This document shows, piece by piece, positions 51,507 through 62,379 of a stretch of 64,000 nt of DNA. The stretch spans positions 1-64,000 of the forward strand of contig QZLH01000348.1 in NCBI GenBank assembly GCA_003833135.1, read 5' to 3'. Under the pieces are notes generated by a model. That model ran no database searches and was not told the DNA's origin. It worked only from the letters and a program-made list of their open reading frames with translations. The DNA is from Oehlia diaphana (lineage: Eukaryota; Glomeromycota; Glomeromycetes; Glomerales; Glomeraceae). A program made the position numbers and the translations under genes. Each line of letters opens with the position of its first letter. The first letter of the stretch is position 1.

Positions 51507-52577
51507 ATGGCCTCGATAACAGAATTTGTTAAACGTCCTGGTTTAGGTCGTTTAGGTCGTCCCGTAAGAGTTAGAGCAAACTTTTTTGAAGTAATTGCTC
51601 TACCTGATGCTAATATTCACCATTATGATATTGATATTTCACCGGAAGTTCCGCCTGCTATGAACAGAAAAATTTATAAACACTTTGAAGCTTTGCATTC
51701 AGAGAAAGATCTTGGTAAAATAAAACCCGTATACGATGGTCGTAAAAATCTCTATACTGCTAAACCATTGCCCTTTGGTGAATCTGCTACTTTCGACGTA
51801 ACTCTACCAGAAGACGATGGTACCCCGTCTGGTAAAAGGCCTGCACGTGCTTTTAAAGTTAAAATTAAGCTTGTTAATAAAATAAATATGGAAGAACTTC
51901 ACAGATTTCTTGACGGAAAGGGGTCTATATCACCAAACATTTTAACAGGTTAATACTTATTACTATAGTTTTTGTATTTATAATAAATTTTCTTTTTTTT
52001 ATTGCTAATAATTTGATTTTAATGTTATTTAGGTATTATGGCTCTTGATATATTAATTCGCCATAAACCATCAATGGAACATGCTACTGTTGGAAGATCA
52101 TTCTTCACTAAACAAGGCTCACGACCACTCAACGGTGGGGTGGAAGTTTGGCAAGGATATTATCAATCAGCGAGGCCTACGCCAAAAAAAATGATGATTA
52201 ACGTTGACTTAAGCGCTACGGCCTTTTATGAAGGTGGTAGTCTAGTACAAATGGTAGTAAAAATGCTCAACAAACGAAGCGTTGATGATCTTAGGAGAAT
52301 TCATGATAGGGATCGTACAAAGCTTGAAAAATCTCTGAAGAACCTGAAGGTTTATGTTACTCACCGTGGTGAAAATGCTTCAAAACGTCGATTGAGAATA
52401 ACTAAATTAACCAATACTCCAGCTCAAAGTACTAAATTTGAAGTTAATGGTCAACAAATAGATGTCGCTACGTACTTTTTTAATACATATAATAAACGTT
52501 TACAATATCCATTTCTTCCTTGTGTTGTCGTCCGAAAGGAGACCTATTTACCAATGGAAATATGTAACGTGGTCGAG
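51507..52577 (+). pseudogene. Argonaute, truncated after the PAZ domain
   Basis: 5' part of an Argonaute gene. Exons: 51507-51948 and 52033-52577 give 329 residues without internal lesion. It holds the N domain (GRPVRVRANFFEV, HHYDIDISPE), the linker (DILIRHKPSMEHATVGRSFF, GGVEVWQGYYQS) and a PAZ domain (VKMLNKRS to YLPMEICNVVE). The next residues should be GQR and then MID and PIWI. After an intact GTATGT donor at 52578 only T/A homopolymers and an F-box gene follow, and I find no MID or PIWI coding sequence anywhere downstream in the window. The protein could not slice. It is a truncated gene, unless the remaining exons lie beyond a misassembly. Confidence 0.88.
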
Positions 52578-52613
52578 GTATGTAAAAATATCAATATCAT
52601 ATTATTAATAAAA

Positions 52614-52617
<4 letters not shown>

Positions 52618-52660
<43 letters not shown>

Positions 52661-52667
52661 AATCTAA

Positions 52668-52704
<37 letters not shown>

Positions 52705-52706
52705 AA
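52618..52706. repeat. Double T(n)A(n) homopolymer block
   Basis: 36 T, 9 A, TCTAA, 17 T, 22 A in a row. It sits at the breakpoint between the truncated Argonaute intron and the F-box start codon. It could mark an insertion or rearrangement, or a sequencing/assembly artefact. Confidence 0.8.
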
Positions 52707-52713
52707 GACGACT

Positions 52714-54393
52714 ATGGCGTCATTTTTACTTTTAGAATGTTTAGAAAAGGTTTTCTTAAATCTTTTGGATGAAACTCTTCTTGATACCAATTGTCATTCC
52801 AACATATCAACTAAGGATTTATATTCTTGCACATTAGTATCAAGACATTGGTGTAGAATATCAACACCAGTCTTATACGCTTACCCATTCAATCATTTCC
52901 GTCGTTTAGCTTATTCAAGATTTTATTATAACATCCCAAATTTATTATTATCTTATTTTAAATTAATTCGTACATTATTAAATTGTATCCCAAAATCCGA
53001 ATTTGAACAAATTAATATGTCAAATTCTCACCATGAACAAAATTTATTATCCGAGGTCTTTCATTTTGATGAAAAATTTTATTCTACTAAACCAATGTTT
53101 AATTATATTACTTTTATTCGTAGTTTAATTTTTGATAAATTATTATCTGATTCAGATAAATTAGTTCGTTACCGAAAAATATGGTTTCCTCCTTTTATTT
53201 CAGAAATTAATATAACAACAGAAAATCAATTTTCAAAAATTTCTATTCATATTATAAATTATTTTGTAAAATTTTTATGTAAATATTGTAATAATTTAAT
53301 AACGTTAGAATTTCCATTTTCAATACAAAACGATGAATTTTTTAATGATACGATCGAATTATTATTTGGTAGAAATTGTAACGGAAATAATAAATTAAAT
53401 GATTTAAAACAATTATATTATACTAAAAATTATGGAAATGAAAGAGGAAAAGATATTTATTTAACTTTTTCAAATAATGTTTTTAATTTAAATTTACTTT
53501 ATAATGAAAAAATCAATTCAATTGAAGAAGCAAATTCATTATCTCAATTTATTTCTTCACAAAAAAAGTTACAACATATTATATTATCAGAAAATAGACG
53601 TGATTCAGCTTATTATGTACTCTTTGGTTATAATAATAATATTGATAACTACTATAATATTGTGTTAAATTCATTATCAACACAAAGTGAAAGTTTGCAA
53701 ACGTTAGAATTTAATTATATCCCTTTTGGTAAAATAAATAAGGAGGCGTTAAATTCACTATGTTTACTTAAAAATATCAGAGTGTTAAAGTTACATAATT
53801 GTATAAGAATAGATAATAATTTAATTGCATGGGCGAAGAATTTAACAAGGCTTGAGGTTTTTGAACTTGTAAAATATCAAATTCGAAATATTTCTGAAGG
53901 TTTCTTAATTCAATTACTTCAATCTTCTTCAAGTACTTTGATTAGATTAGTTGTAAATTATAAAAAGTCAGATTGTCAATCATTATTACAACAAATTCCA
54001 CTTCATTTAAATTCATTAATTCATTTAGATCTCGCTAAAATTTATTCAGATGAATTGATTCTTATATTTAAATCTTGTACTCAATTAGTTTATATTAGTA
54101 TAATATTATCAAATGATGAATTATGGGGAATAAAATTTATGAATTTGGGTAAATTAATTCCTAGAAATTTATTAAAAATTCAACTTAAAGAGATGGATCG
54201 TTTATTATTTGATAATAAACAATTAAAATGTTTCTTTGAAGAATGTGTAAATAATGATAGTAAACTAAAATATTTAGAAATTATTGGAAATTGTGATAAT
54301 ATTGAAAAAGAATTTTTTAATGTTGCTAATGATTTTAGTATACAATTAATAACTTATTCTCCCGTTTTACCGTCGTCTGTTCCATTTTTATAA
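52714..54393 (+). CDS. F-box protein with LRR-like C-terminus
   Basis: Substrate adaptor of an SCF ubiquitin ligase by family. It is intronless, 559 residues. The F-box is at residues about 5-60 (ECLEKVFLNLL, DLYSCTLVSRHWCRISTPVLY). The rest consists of leucine-rich repeats of irregular type (LNSLCLLKNIRVLKLHNC; SLIHLDLAKIYSDELILIFKSC). It is a close paralogue of the pseudogene at 54834-56457 (minus strand), with which it is convergent. It starts 7 nt after an A22 run, and an A18 run overlaps the stop codon, so untranslated regions are almost absent in sequence. Confidence 0.9.
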   Translation: MASFLLLECLEKVFLNLLDETLLDTNCHSNISTKDLYSCTLVSRHWCRISTPVLYAYPFNHFRRLAYSRFYYNIPNLLLSYFKLIRTLLNCIPKSEFEQINMSNSHHEQNLLSEVFHFDEKFYSTKPMFNYITFIRSLIFDKLLSDSDKLVRYRKIWFPPFISEINITTENQFSKISIHIINYFVKFLCKYCNNLITLEFPFSIQNDEFFNDTIELLFGRNCNGNNKLNDLKQLYYTKNYGNERGKDIYLTFSNNVFNLNLLYNEKINSIEEANSLSQFISSQKKLQHIILSENRRDSAYYVLFGYNNNIDNYYNIVLNSLSTQSESLQTLEFNYIPFGKINKEALNSLCLLKNIRVLKLHNCIRIDNNLIAWAKNLTRLEVFELVKYQIRNISEGFLIQLLQSSSSTLIRLVVNYKKSDCQSLLQQIPLHLNSLIHLDLAKIYSDELILIFKSCTQLVYISIILSNDELWGIKFMNLGKLIPRNLLKIQLKEMDRLLFDNKQLKCFFEECVNNDSKLKYLEIIGNCDNIEKEFFNVANDFSIQLITYSPVLPSSVPFL

Positions 54394-54833
54394 AAAAAAA
54401 AAAAAAAAATGTATGTTTTATATTTATTTGTATTTTTTTTTTTTTAAAAAAAAATAAATTTAATTTATTTAATTGTAATTTTGATGTGATTAAATGTTTG
54501 AAAATAAAAACCTCCTATTTGCGTGATTGAAAGAAGCAGTTGGATCACGATTGGACGATTAGCGTCTGACGCGCGTCAGATGTCAATTTTGAATGGTTTG
54601 CTAAAAGTAACTATTTTTTTTGTTAATTAAATCAATTTCATTTTATATCATAACAAATAGCACATATAATGTTATTTCAAATTTACAGCTATGATTATTT
54701 AAACACCAAATTTTTCAGTATTAATATTTTTCAGTATTAATTTATCTTATTGGCTGGTTAAATTTATTCGTCATATTCGTAAATAAAATTTCAGTACAAT
54801 CAGATTTATATTTGTGGAAATTGCCTTTTAAAA
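54394..54833. other. Spacer between convergent F-box loci
   Basis: 440 bp with a T13A9 tract (54433-54454) and a perfect 16-bp GC-rich palindrome TCTGACGCGCGTCAGA at 54565-54580. No gene. Confidence 0.6.
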
Positions 54834-56457
54834 TTAATCAATTATTTGTATGCCAAATTCATCAGCTACATCAAAATACTCTTGATCAAACTCACATTCT
54901 CCATCATGAATTTCTAAATATTTTAACTTTCCATTATTATTTACACACCCTTCAAAGAAACATTTTAATTCACCACTACTAAATAACAGATCATCCATCC
55001 TTTTGATTCTGATCTTTTGTAATTTTCTAGGAATTAATTCGCCCAAATCCTTAAATTTTCTTCCCCATAATTCATCATCTGATAATATTATACTAAGATA
55101 AACCAATTGAGTACATGATTTAAATATAAGAATTAATTCATCTAGATAAATTTTAGTGACGTCTAAATGAATCAATGAATTCAAATGAACCGGGATTTGT
55201 TGAAATAATGATCGATGATATTGATTCCCCCTTCCACTACGTATAATTAATTTATTTAAAGTACTTGAAGACGATTGAATTAGTTGAATCAAAAATCCCT
55301 CGGAAACATCACGGATATGTTGTGATACTAGTTCAAAAACTTCAAGTCTCGTCAGATTCTCTGCCCATTCCTTTAGATTATCATCATTATCATCTATTCT
55401 TATACAATTATACAACTCTAACACTCTGATATTTTTAAGTGAGCATAGTGAGTTTAACGCCTCTCCATTTAATTTATTAAAAGGTATATTTTTCAACTTT
55501 AATGTTCGTAGACTTTCTCACTTTGTGTTGATAATGATTCGAACACAACATTATAAAATCCACCAATACGATTATCCAAATTAAAGCCAATACTAATTTC
55601 TGATAACAATATACGTTGCAAATTATTTTGTAGAGAAATAAAACGTGATAATGAATTGGCTTTTTCACTGGTACCATTTCCCTCATTGTAGAGTAACGTT
55701 AAGTTACGAACACTATTTGAAAAAGCCGAATAAAGATCAACCTCCTTAATATCATAATAATTACAATAATATAATTCTTTTAGATTAGTCAATCCACTTT
55801 GTTCATTATTAAAAGTTAATTGATTGATAATATTAATAAAATATTCTTCACTATTACTAATTGTGAATGAAAATTCTAATCTTTGTAAATTATTACTACA
55901 ATATGCACACATGAAATTTATAAGATGATTTGTAACAAGGAATGATTTTGAAATTTGATCTCTTGTTGCATTATTTGAAATATTAGAGGATAACCACCCA
56001 TGAATTTCTCTATCTAAACCTGAATTAAGATATAACAAATCATCAAAAATTATACCTCGAATAAATGTAATATAATTAAACATTGGATTAGATGAGAAAA
56101 ATTCTTCAAAAAGATCGGGGAATAAATTTCGTTCATCGGAAGAACCTGGCGAAATAATCCGTTCAGCTTCAGATCTAGGAATACAACTTAATAATGTACT
56201 GTACGTACCAATTTAAAATATGGTGATGATTGATCTGAAAGGTTTTGATGAAAAAGCGGGTGCATTAAATGACGAAAATGTTGAAACGGATAAGCATATA
56301 AAAGTGGTGTTGATATTCTGCACCAATGTCTTGATACTAACGTACAAGAATATAAATCCTCAGTTGATATGTTTGCATTTAAATTATCAGTGGAAGTATC
56401 ATCATATAGATATAAAAAAATTGTTTGCAAACATTTGCAGTGTAAAAACAATGCCAT
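54834..56457 (-). pseudogene. F-box gene broken by two frameshifts
   Basis: Paralogue of the intact F-box gene at 52714. The frame starts at 56457 (MALFLHCKCLQTIF) and holds the F-box (DLYSCTLVSRHWCRISTPLLY). It breaks at about 56200, where GTACA is duplicated in tandem (+5 nt), and again at about 55510, where GA is duplicated (+2 nt). Between and after the breaks the sequence remains protein-like and aligns with the intact copy (NYITFIRGIIFDDLL; NSLCSLKNIRVLELYNC; SLIHLDVTKIYLDELILIFKSC). Few other lesions are visible, so inactivation seems recent. Sequencing error is an alternative explanation for one but less likely for both. Confidence 0.88.
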
Positions 56458-59400
56458 ATTAATCAAAGATACCAAGAAAGAAGTATCAGGGCGCGAGTCG
56501 CGCGACTTTATTTAAAAAATAAATGATGGCCATTACGTCATTTAGATTATGTACAATAGACTTAATTACAATTGTCAACGTGGTGTCTGCATAATAACAC
56601 GCAAAAATTACGTTCTTGACCCAGTCAAAATATTCACAATATGCATGATTATGTATGACAAAATTTATTTTCAAAAAAAATTGACGCGACTGACGCGTTG
56701 TTATTTTTCTTTTATAGATTAATTGAAAAAAAACGATTAATAATGACAAAATAATTTATTTTATTTTATTTTATTTTTTTTTTAATTAACAAAAAATGTA
56801 ATACGCTACAATTTTTTTCGCGAATTATGAATGTCTTTCCAATAATATTGTTTCTCTTGTTGAAAAAATAAAATATTATTTGAAAAAGCAAAGATCTTTT
56901 GATAAAACTTCAACTTTCCGAAGTGTCGATGAATTATTAGGTATTACTAAAAATATGTAACATCAAATAAAATTTTAAAATAGTAGCATAGTAACGCGGT
57001 AGGCTGATTATGTCTAAAATGTTAAATGAATAAATTATTTACGCGTTTATTTGTTATGCTAAAATTTCATTCATATTTCATTATTGCTACATAATTGTTA
57101 CACCTGATCCTAGATTTTCATTGGTTATACACGCGGCGTGACAAAAGGACATTGACGGACATCTCGGACAATTATTGTTATAATGTGCTATTTCTTTTAT
57201 ATTGCTTTTTCATTGCAATACTTAAAGCTAATGATTCAAAATATTTCGTTTACTTTTGAAATATTAACACATATTACCGTGAATATAATTTGAAAAATTA
57301 AATATGAATAATTAGATATAATTTGCATAGTCTTTATCTTTTTTTGGTCTTATGTAAAAAAAGATTTACTACTCGCATTTTACGGTAAATGTGAAAAATT
57401 ATGTTATAAAATAGTATATAACGAACTATGATTATCTGTTTATTCTGTTATTATTTTGTATCAATTTGTTTCGATTTAAGTCTTAGACGAAATAATTTAA
57501 TGCTTGTTCTAAACATACCACTACAAACGACCTTTTTATAGTATTTGATGATCGAATATTCTGGTTCTCGCTTAATTTATTTTCCTTTCAATTTAACATA
57601 TTAGGATCAATAGGTATAAAATGTATAAATTCAAGTTATTTATCAATATATTATGTAAAAAAGTGTTAATAAAACGAACCCATTGAAAACGAACTATAAT
57701 CCAGATGTTCAGAAATTGCAGTATAAAAAATTGAAAATATGAAGTTATAGTAGAAAAAAGAGAGTTGCTACATCATAGTGTCTTGTTTCAGTTAATAATG
57801 GTAACATTATCACGAAGGCATTTCGATAAATTACCTTCAGGATGATTCCGGTAACAAAGTCAGAGCCGGTAACGGTAGGTTACTATATAGTTTCTAGTTT
57901 AGTAAAGCGATAAGAAAATCAAAAAAAAAAAGGAGTTAACAAAGATTAATATATTCAACATTATAAAAAAATCTCCCGTAAATGAGCGGAAATTTTGCCA
58001 AACTTCTACTCGGTTCAATCATTTGGACATTATTAAAAGTTTCGTCAAAGACCTGGTTAAATTGTGAAAATTAAAAATTTTTTTTTAACTTACGTGGGAC
58101 AAAGAGAAAAGAAAGTTTCTAATATACTTACAACAAAATATCTTCGGTTTAAATATACCTACTATAATTAACTATTCATATGATTGTCCGAAACGTAAGC
58201 GTAAGCACTTTTCTGTCTGTCCGCACGCGTGTAAATACTTTTATTTGATTTTGTATATATCGCATGCGTTCTATTGAAATGTAAAACTTGCTCTAGCTAG
58301 CCTGTCGCAAGCCTCTACCTCGTTACCACAATTCCTCAGATTAGATCTACTAAATCCACCAAAATTATCATTCTCCTTCTCCTTTTGTTTTATATTATTC
58401 CTCCCTCGAAAATTAAATGATGGCTCTACCTTAAAAATATATATAGAAAAAATAAAAAAAAAATTATTGAAATACAAAAACCAATAACCCAATATAAACA
58501 AACCACTTATAATGTTTACAAGTAATTTCATAGTAGCAAAAATATTGTTTAAAAAATTACAATTTCGTAGCTCATTAGCTCATAAAAACATCCTAAAAAC
58601 TTCTAACTGAAACGGAAAATATTTCTAATTTTATATATTCATAAAAAGAATAATATTTGATAAAGAAATAAGATAAAAAATATTTTTAATTGACTTATTA
58701 TTAAAAATTAAAAATTCCGATTCCAAAGAATTAAAGCAATAACACCGCACCGAACAACAAGATTGAGGATGAAAAATTAACACAGAGACTAAAAATTCAG
58801 GAAATGTTGATAATTTGTTTACAAAGTGAGGGTGCACATGAAATTTCGTTTAAATACAACATTTTTATTATATTTATTATAAGGAACGCGTAAAACAGCA
58901 TACGCGACACGCGATGTATGCAAAATATTTGATCGGTTGAATTTTTTGCTTTCCCTTCTTCCCTTATAATGATTTACTTGTTTGGTGGTGTCATAAACCA
59001 TCAGAAGGACCTAAAAATAAGAAAAGAAAAAAATTTAATAGAAAAAAATTTAATTATAGAAAAAAATTTAATTTGATGTGCCTTTAAGTAAAGAAGAAAC
59101 ATTCCCTATAAGAAAAAAGAAATAGTATGTTACCTAAGTGGTTCTTATTGTTATGGATTTTTGAAACCACTATGCAAATTGGAGACTAGAAATTTTTCAT
59201 TTTTGAAGAAATTTGAAAAAGAAATTTCAACATGGTGTATAAACTTTATAAATTACTTAAATATTTAAATAATCCATAATTCGAAATATCATGAATTGAT
59301 TACTAAAATATATAAAATGATTACATAGAATAATACAAAGAAAGTTAAAGTAAGAAAATAAACCAGAAAACAAAATATTGTTATTTGGAAAAGCTTCAAA

Positions 59401-60061
59401 GAACTTACAAGAAAGGAAGTACTAATAACTAAATAATTTAACGAAAGAAATAAACAAAAGCAAAACGGAATTTTTTTTTTTTACCATAAATCCGTTACTA
59501 GTGATGGTAACTATATTTAATATGTAAATAGCACATAGCCAAATTATCCAGAATCTTAATTTTGGACAATTCTGTTACATTTAATACATAAATGATGAAT
59601 ATTTTAATAAGTTGGTATATAAAATATTTCGTGCTCATACAGTTATATTTACATTAAATTATATGGTATTAATTGATTCAATTCTCAATAGCTTTTATTT
59701 CTATTACTATAGTAAAAATACCCTGGCCATAATCAATTTACCTATTTGAACTATACCCGGTCAGAGTATTTTGTATGGGACATGACAAAAAGTAGTTGGA
59801 ATCGTCTTAATTCATATATCCGATACAGTATCGAATAGGAAGGTTAATGATGAGCAAAATAATGTCATTTTGAGCAAATGATTTCTGGCATATAGCATCA
59901 ATTCTGATTTTTTTACATAAAAATTATACCTTTGCCCTATAAAAAATTTTCTGAAAATTCTGACAAATTGGTGAAAAAAAACTCGAACATGTGATCAAAT
60001 TTCCAAAAATTTTTGTATGTTGGATGTGTTCCAAATAAATTTTCAATTTAATACACTAAAC
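56458..60061. other. Gene-free region right of the F-box pseudogene
   Basis: 3.6 kb of AT-rich sequence with no supportable gene. It includes a GC-rich 12-bp palindrome AGTCGCGCGACT at 56496-56507 just upstream of the F-box start, and related GACGCG motifs near 56690. A loose inverted repeat (AAAATACCCTGGCC and its partner) lies at about 59715-59780. Confidence 0.45.
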
Positions 60062-61170
60062 TAAGAGACAACCTTTTGGCAACTGTGCACATAATAGAGA
60101 TCTAGCACTAAGTATAATATACTGTGGAAAAAGACCTGAAATAGATGAGTTAGAAGCACCAAAATGTTCAAAATGTTATATTAACTTGATGAAAAAGTGT
60201 TGGGATTAGGGATGCCAAAAGTTCGGTTATAACCGATTATAACCAGTTTTTACCAGTTCGGTTATGGTTCAGTTTCAGTCCAAGACCGACCAGTTAACCA
60301 TCAGTTTTATATATAAAAAAACTGACAAAAAAACTGATCAGTTAAACATATATTCCAAAAGAAAAATAGGTTTCTTTTATTAATTTTATTGAGAATACTA
60401 TTAAAAATTATGATTTTTGTATTTATATATATATAGTATTCTTATTTTTGAAATAATAAGTAATTTATCTTTTACATGTCGATCACGTGATTTTTCATTC
60501 TGCTGAAAAAAATCGCAAAATTGATATAATTTTAAAGAATATATCAAATAAAATTATAATTAACACTTTCTAACATTAGTTCATTTAATTTTGCAGTAGT
60601 TTTGCGATCAGTTTTGCAATTCGGTTTTATTGGTCAGTTTTGCGATCAGTTCGGTTTCAGTTGAAAACCACAGTTTTAAACCAAAATTGAACCGAACCAA
60701 CCGTTGGCATCCCTAGTTGGGATGCAGATCCAATCAATAGACCTAGAAATATCTGAATTATTAGAGTTATTTCGTAAATCAACTAAATTTATATGTGGAA
60801 TAGAAGAATCAGATTATGAAATGAAAAAGGAATTCAAAAAAGTGGAAGAATATAGAAAAACAATAATTACAGGAGATTATGAAATTAATAAAATGCAATT
60901 GGAAAAGGATGATGAATACAGAAATGCAATAATTTTGTTCAAAGGAATGGATCAAAATTATAATTATGAAACAAAAAAGGAATTCGATGAAGCTGAAGAA
61001 TATAGAAAAGCAAATCTTTCATCTGTTAAAAATAACCCATCAACTACTCATCCACAAGCTATTTAAGCTATTTATAAATCTTGACTACTTAATTCTTGTA
61101 CAAAAGATATTCCAAAATATGATGTAAAGTTTAGTGATAGTTCCGCAATCACACAATTTCTGCAAATATG
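60062..61170 (+). pseudogene. Protein kinase C-terminal relic, split by a MITE
   Basis: Remnant of the kinase family greatly expanded in Rhizophagus. Left part (60070-60206): QPFGNCAHNRDLALSI, CGKRPEIDELEAPKC, CYINLMKKCWD, the end of a kinase domain. A 509-bp MITE then interrupts the CWD codons. Right part (60724-61066): ADPINRPR, a frameshift, then ISELLELFRKSTKFICGIEE, EEYRKANLSS and TTHPQAI, the usual family tail. A short tandem duplication (GCTATTTAA/GCTATTTAT) near 61055 brings in a stop, after which LLNS.TKDIPKYD can still be read. No upstream catalytic part is intact. Confidence 0.8.
60207..60715. mobile_element. hAT-type MITE, 509 bp, with 8-bp TSD
   Basis: The ends are TAGGGATGCCAA and its exact inverted copy TTGGCATCCCTA (12-bp terminal inverted repeats, with further similarity inward around GTTCGGTT). 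The element is flanked by a perfect 8-bp target duplication GTTGGGAT at 60199-60206 and 60716-60723. The length of the duplication and the end sequence fit the hAT superfamily. Multiple subterminal copies of CAGTT/CGGTT/GATCAGTT motifs are typical binding sites for hAT transposase. No coding capacity, so it is nonautonomous. Confidence 0.93.
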
Positions 61171-61762
61171 AATTAAATGAATCAAATTAATAATTTGATG
61201 GTATAAAATTATAACATTGAATCTGAAGTATATTACATATTTTAATAAAGAATGAGATAATCGTCAATATTATATTTTGTTTCTAATTTTTTGCATATTT
61301 TTTTGTGTCTGTTACTAATTCTGCAATATAAATTATTGAGCGATGGGAATGTATTTACAAGATTTTCCTTATCATAAAATCGCACTTGTAATATATTTAT
61401 ATTATTTAAATAATTTAATCAATTTAGGTTTCAGTGCTCTCGTATATAAAGAGCTATTTTTACAATTAGACCAAAGAGCTCTTTTATTTTTCATATTTTT
61501 CATGTTCATCTATTAATTTCTCGAAAGGTATGAATTTTAAATGTAAAATACTTGGTTAAATCTTTGGACTATGCTTTAATAGAGCTAAAGCTTGCCATAG
61601 ATACTGAGAGGTGGTAAATATTTATCTGATCATGCACACCATCCTCGTGGGTCTCTTGAAGGGAAAGGAGATACCTATTTTTATAGAAGGAGAAAGGATA
61701 GTCTAGTCAATACGAATGAACTACTCAAAAAGAAAAAAATAAAATAAAATACAAAAAAGGTC

Positions 61763-61938
61763 TTTCATGTTAAAGATACATAGGCCAACCCTCATCCAGA
61801 AAGACCAGTCTCTCCATAAAAGCAGCTCCAGCGCTTAAGTGATCAATATTTTGGTATATGTCATAAGGGGTACTCCCTGAGAGGTCCTCTATCATATCCT
61901 CATGCCTGGCTCTTACGCTTTTGCTTATTACTACCACT
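61763..61938 (-). repeat. Copy 1 of a 176-bp decayed coding repeat
   Basis: Direct repeat of 62071-62247. On the minus strand it reads as protein ending EDLSGSTPYDIYQ, HLSAGAAFMERLVFLDEGWP. The source family is unknown; probably the tail of a repeated gene or transposon. Confidence 0.75.
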
Positions 61939-62070
61939 GAAAGGTACATTAAAAGTTTCAAAACTATTTACAACTTTTTACAAAAAAATCTAACTTCAAA
62001 ATCTGCAATATTGGAACTAAGCAATTATTAATGAATTATTATTAATTTACATAAAAAATAAGAAGAAAAT

Positions 62071-62247
62071 TTTCATGTCAGAGATACATAGGCTAAACCT
62101 TTATCCGGAAAGGCCAATCCCTCCATAAAAGCAGCTCCAGCATTTAAGCAATCAACGCTTTAGTATATGTTATGAGGGGTACTCCACGAGAGGTCCTCTA
62201 TTGTATCTTTACGCCTGGCTTCCACGCTTTTGCTTATTACTACCACT
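62071..62247 (-). repeat. Copy 2 of the 176-bp decayed coding repeat
   Basis: Clearly similar to 61763-61938 along its whole length. The same protein reading has several substitutions and an internal stop, so it is decayed. Similarity continues weakly into the AT-rich flank (TATTTACAA region). Confidence 0.75.
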
Positions 62248-62379
62248 AATTAGTCTCTTTTTTACATTATACTTCAATAGAACTAGGCACCGAAAGCTAT
62301 TTTAAAATATATTAAAGATTTTATAACTATTTACAATTTTAAGCATACCTTTACTATTATTTAACATCACCTTGTTCGT

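Larger units (their letters stand above)
61171..62379. other. Repeat-bearing spacer before the retroelement
   Basis: Contains two direct copies of a 176-bp decayed coding repeat and AT-rich filler. It may include the 5' portion of the decayed retroelement, but I could not define a long terminal repeat. Confidence 0.4.

Noticed and set aside
58271..59001. Minus-strand frames of 60-86 codons
   Set aside because: They have no motif, no splice partners and a composition like the surrounding spacer.
59715..59780. Tc1/mariner-like end pair (AAAATACCCTGGCC and partner)
   Set aside because: The inverted match is short and imperfect, and no transposase or TA-flanked element could be outlined.
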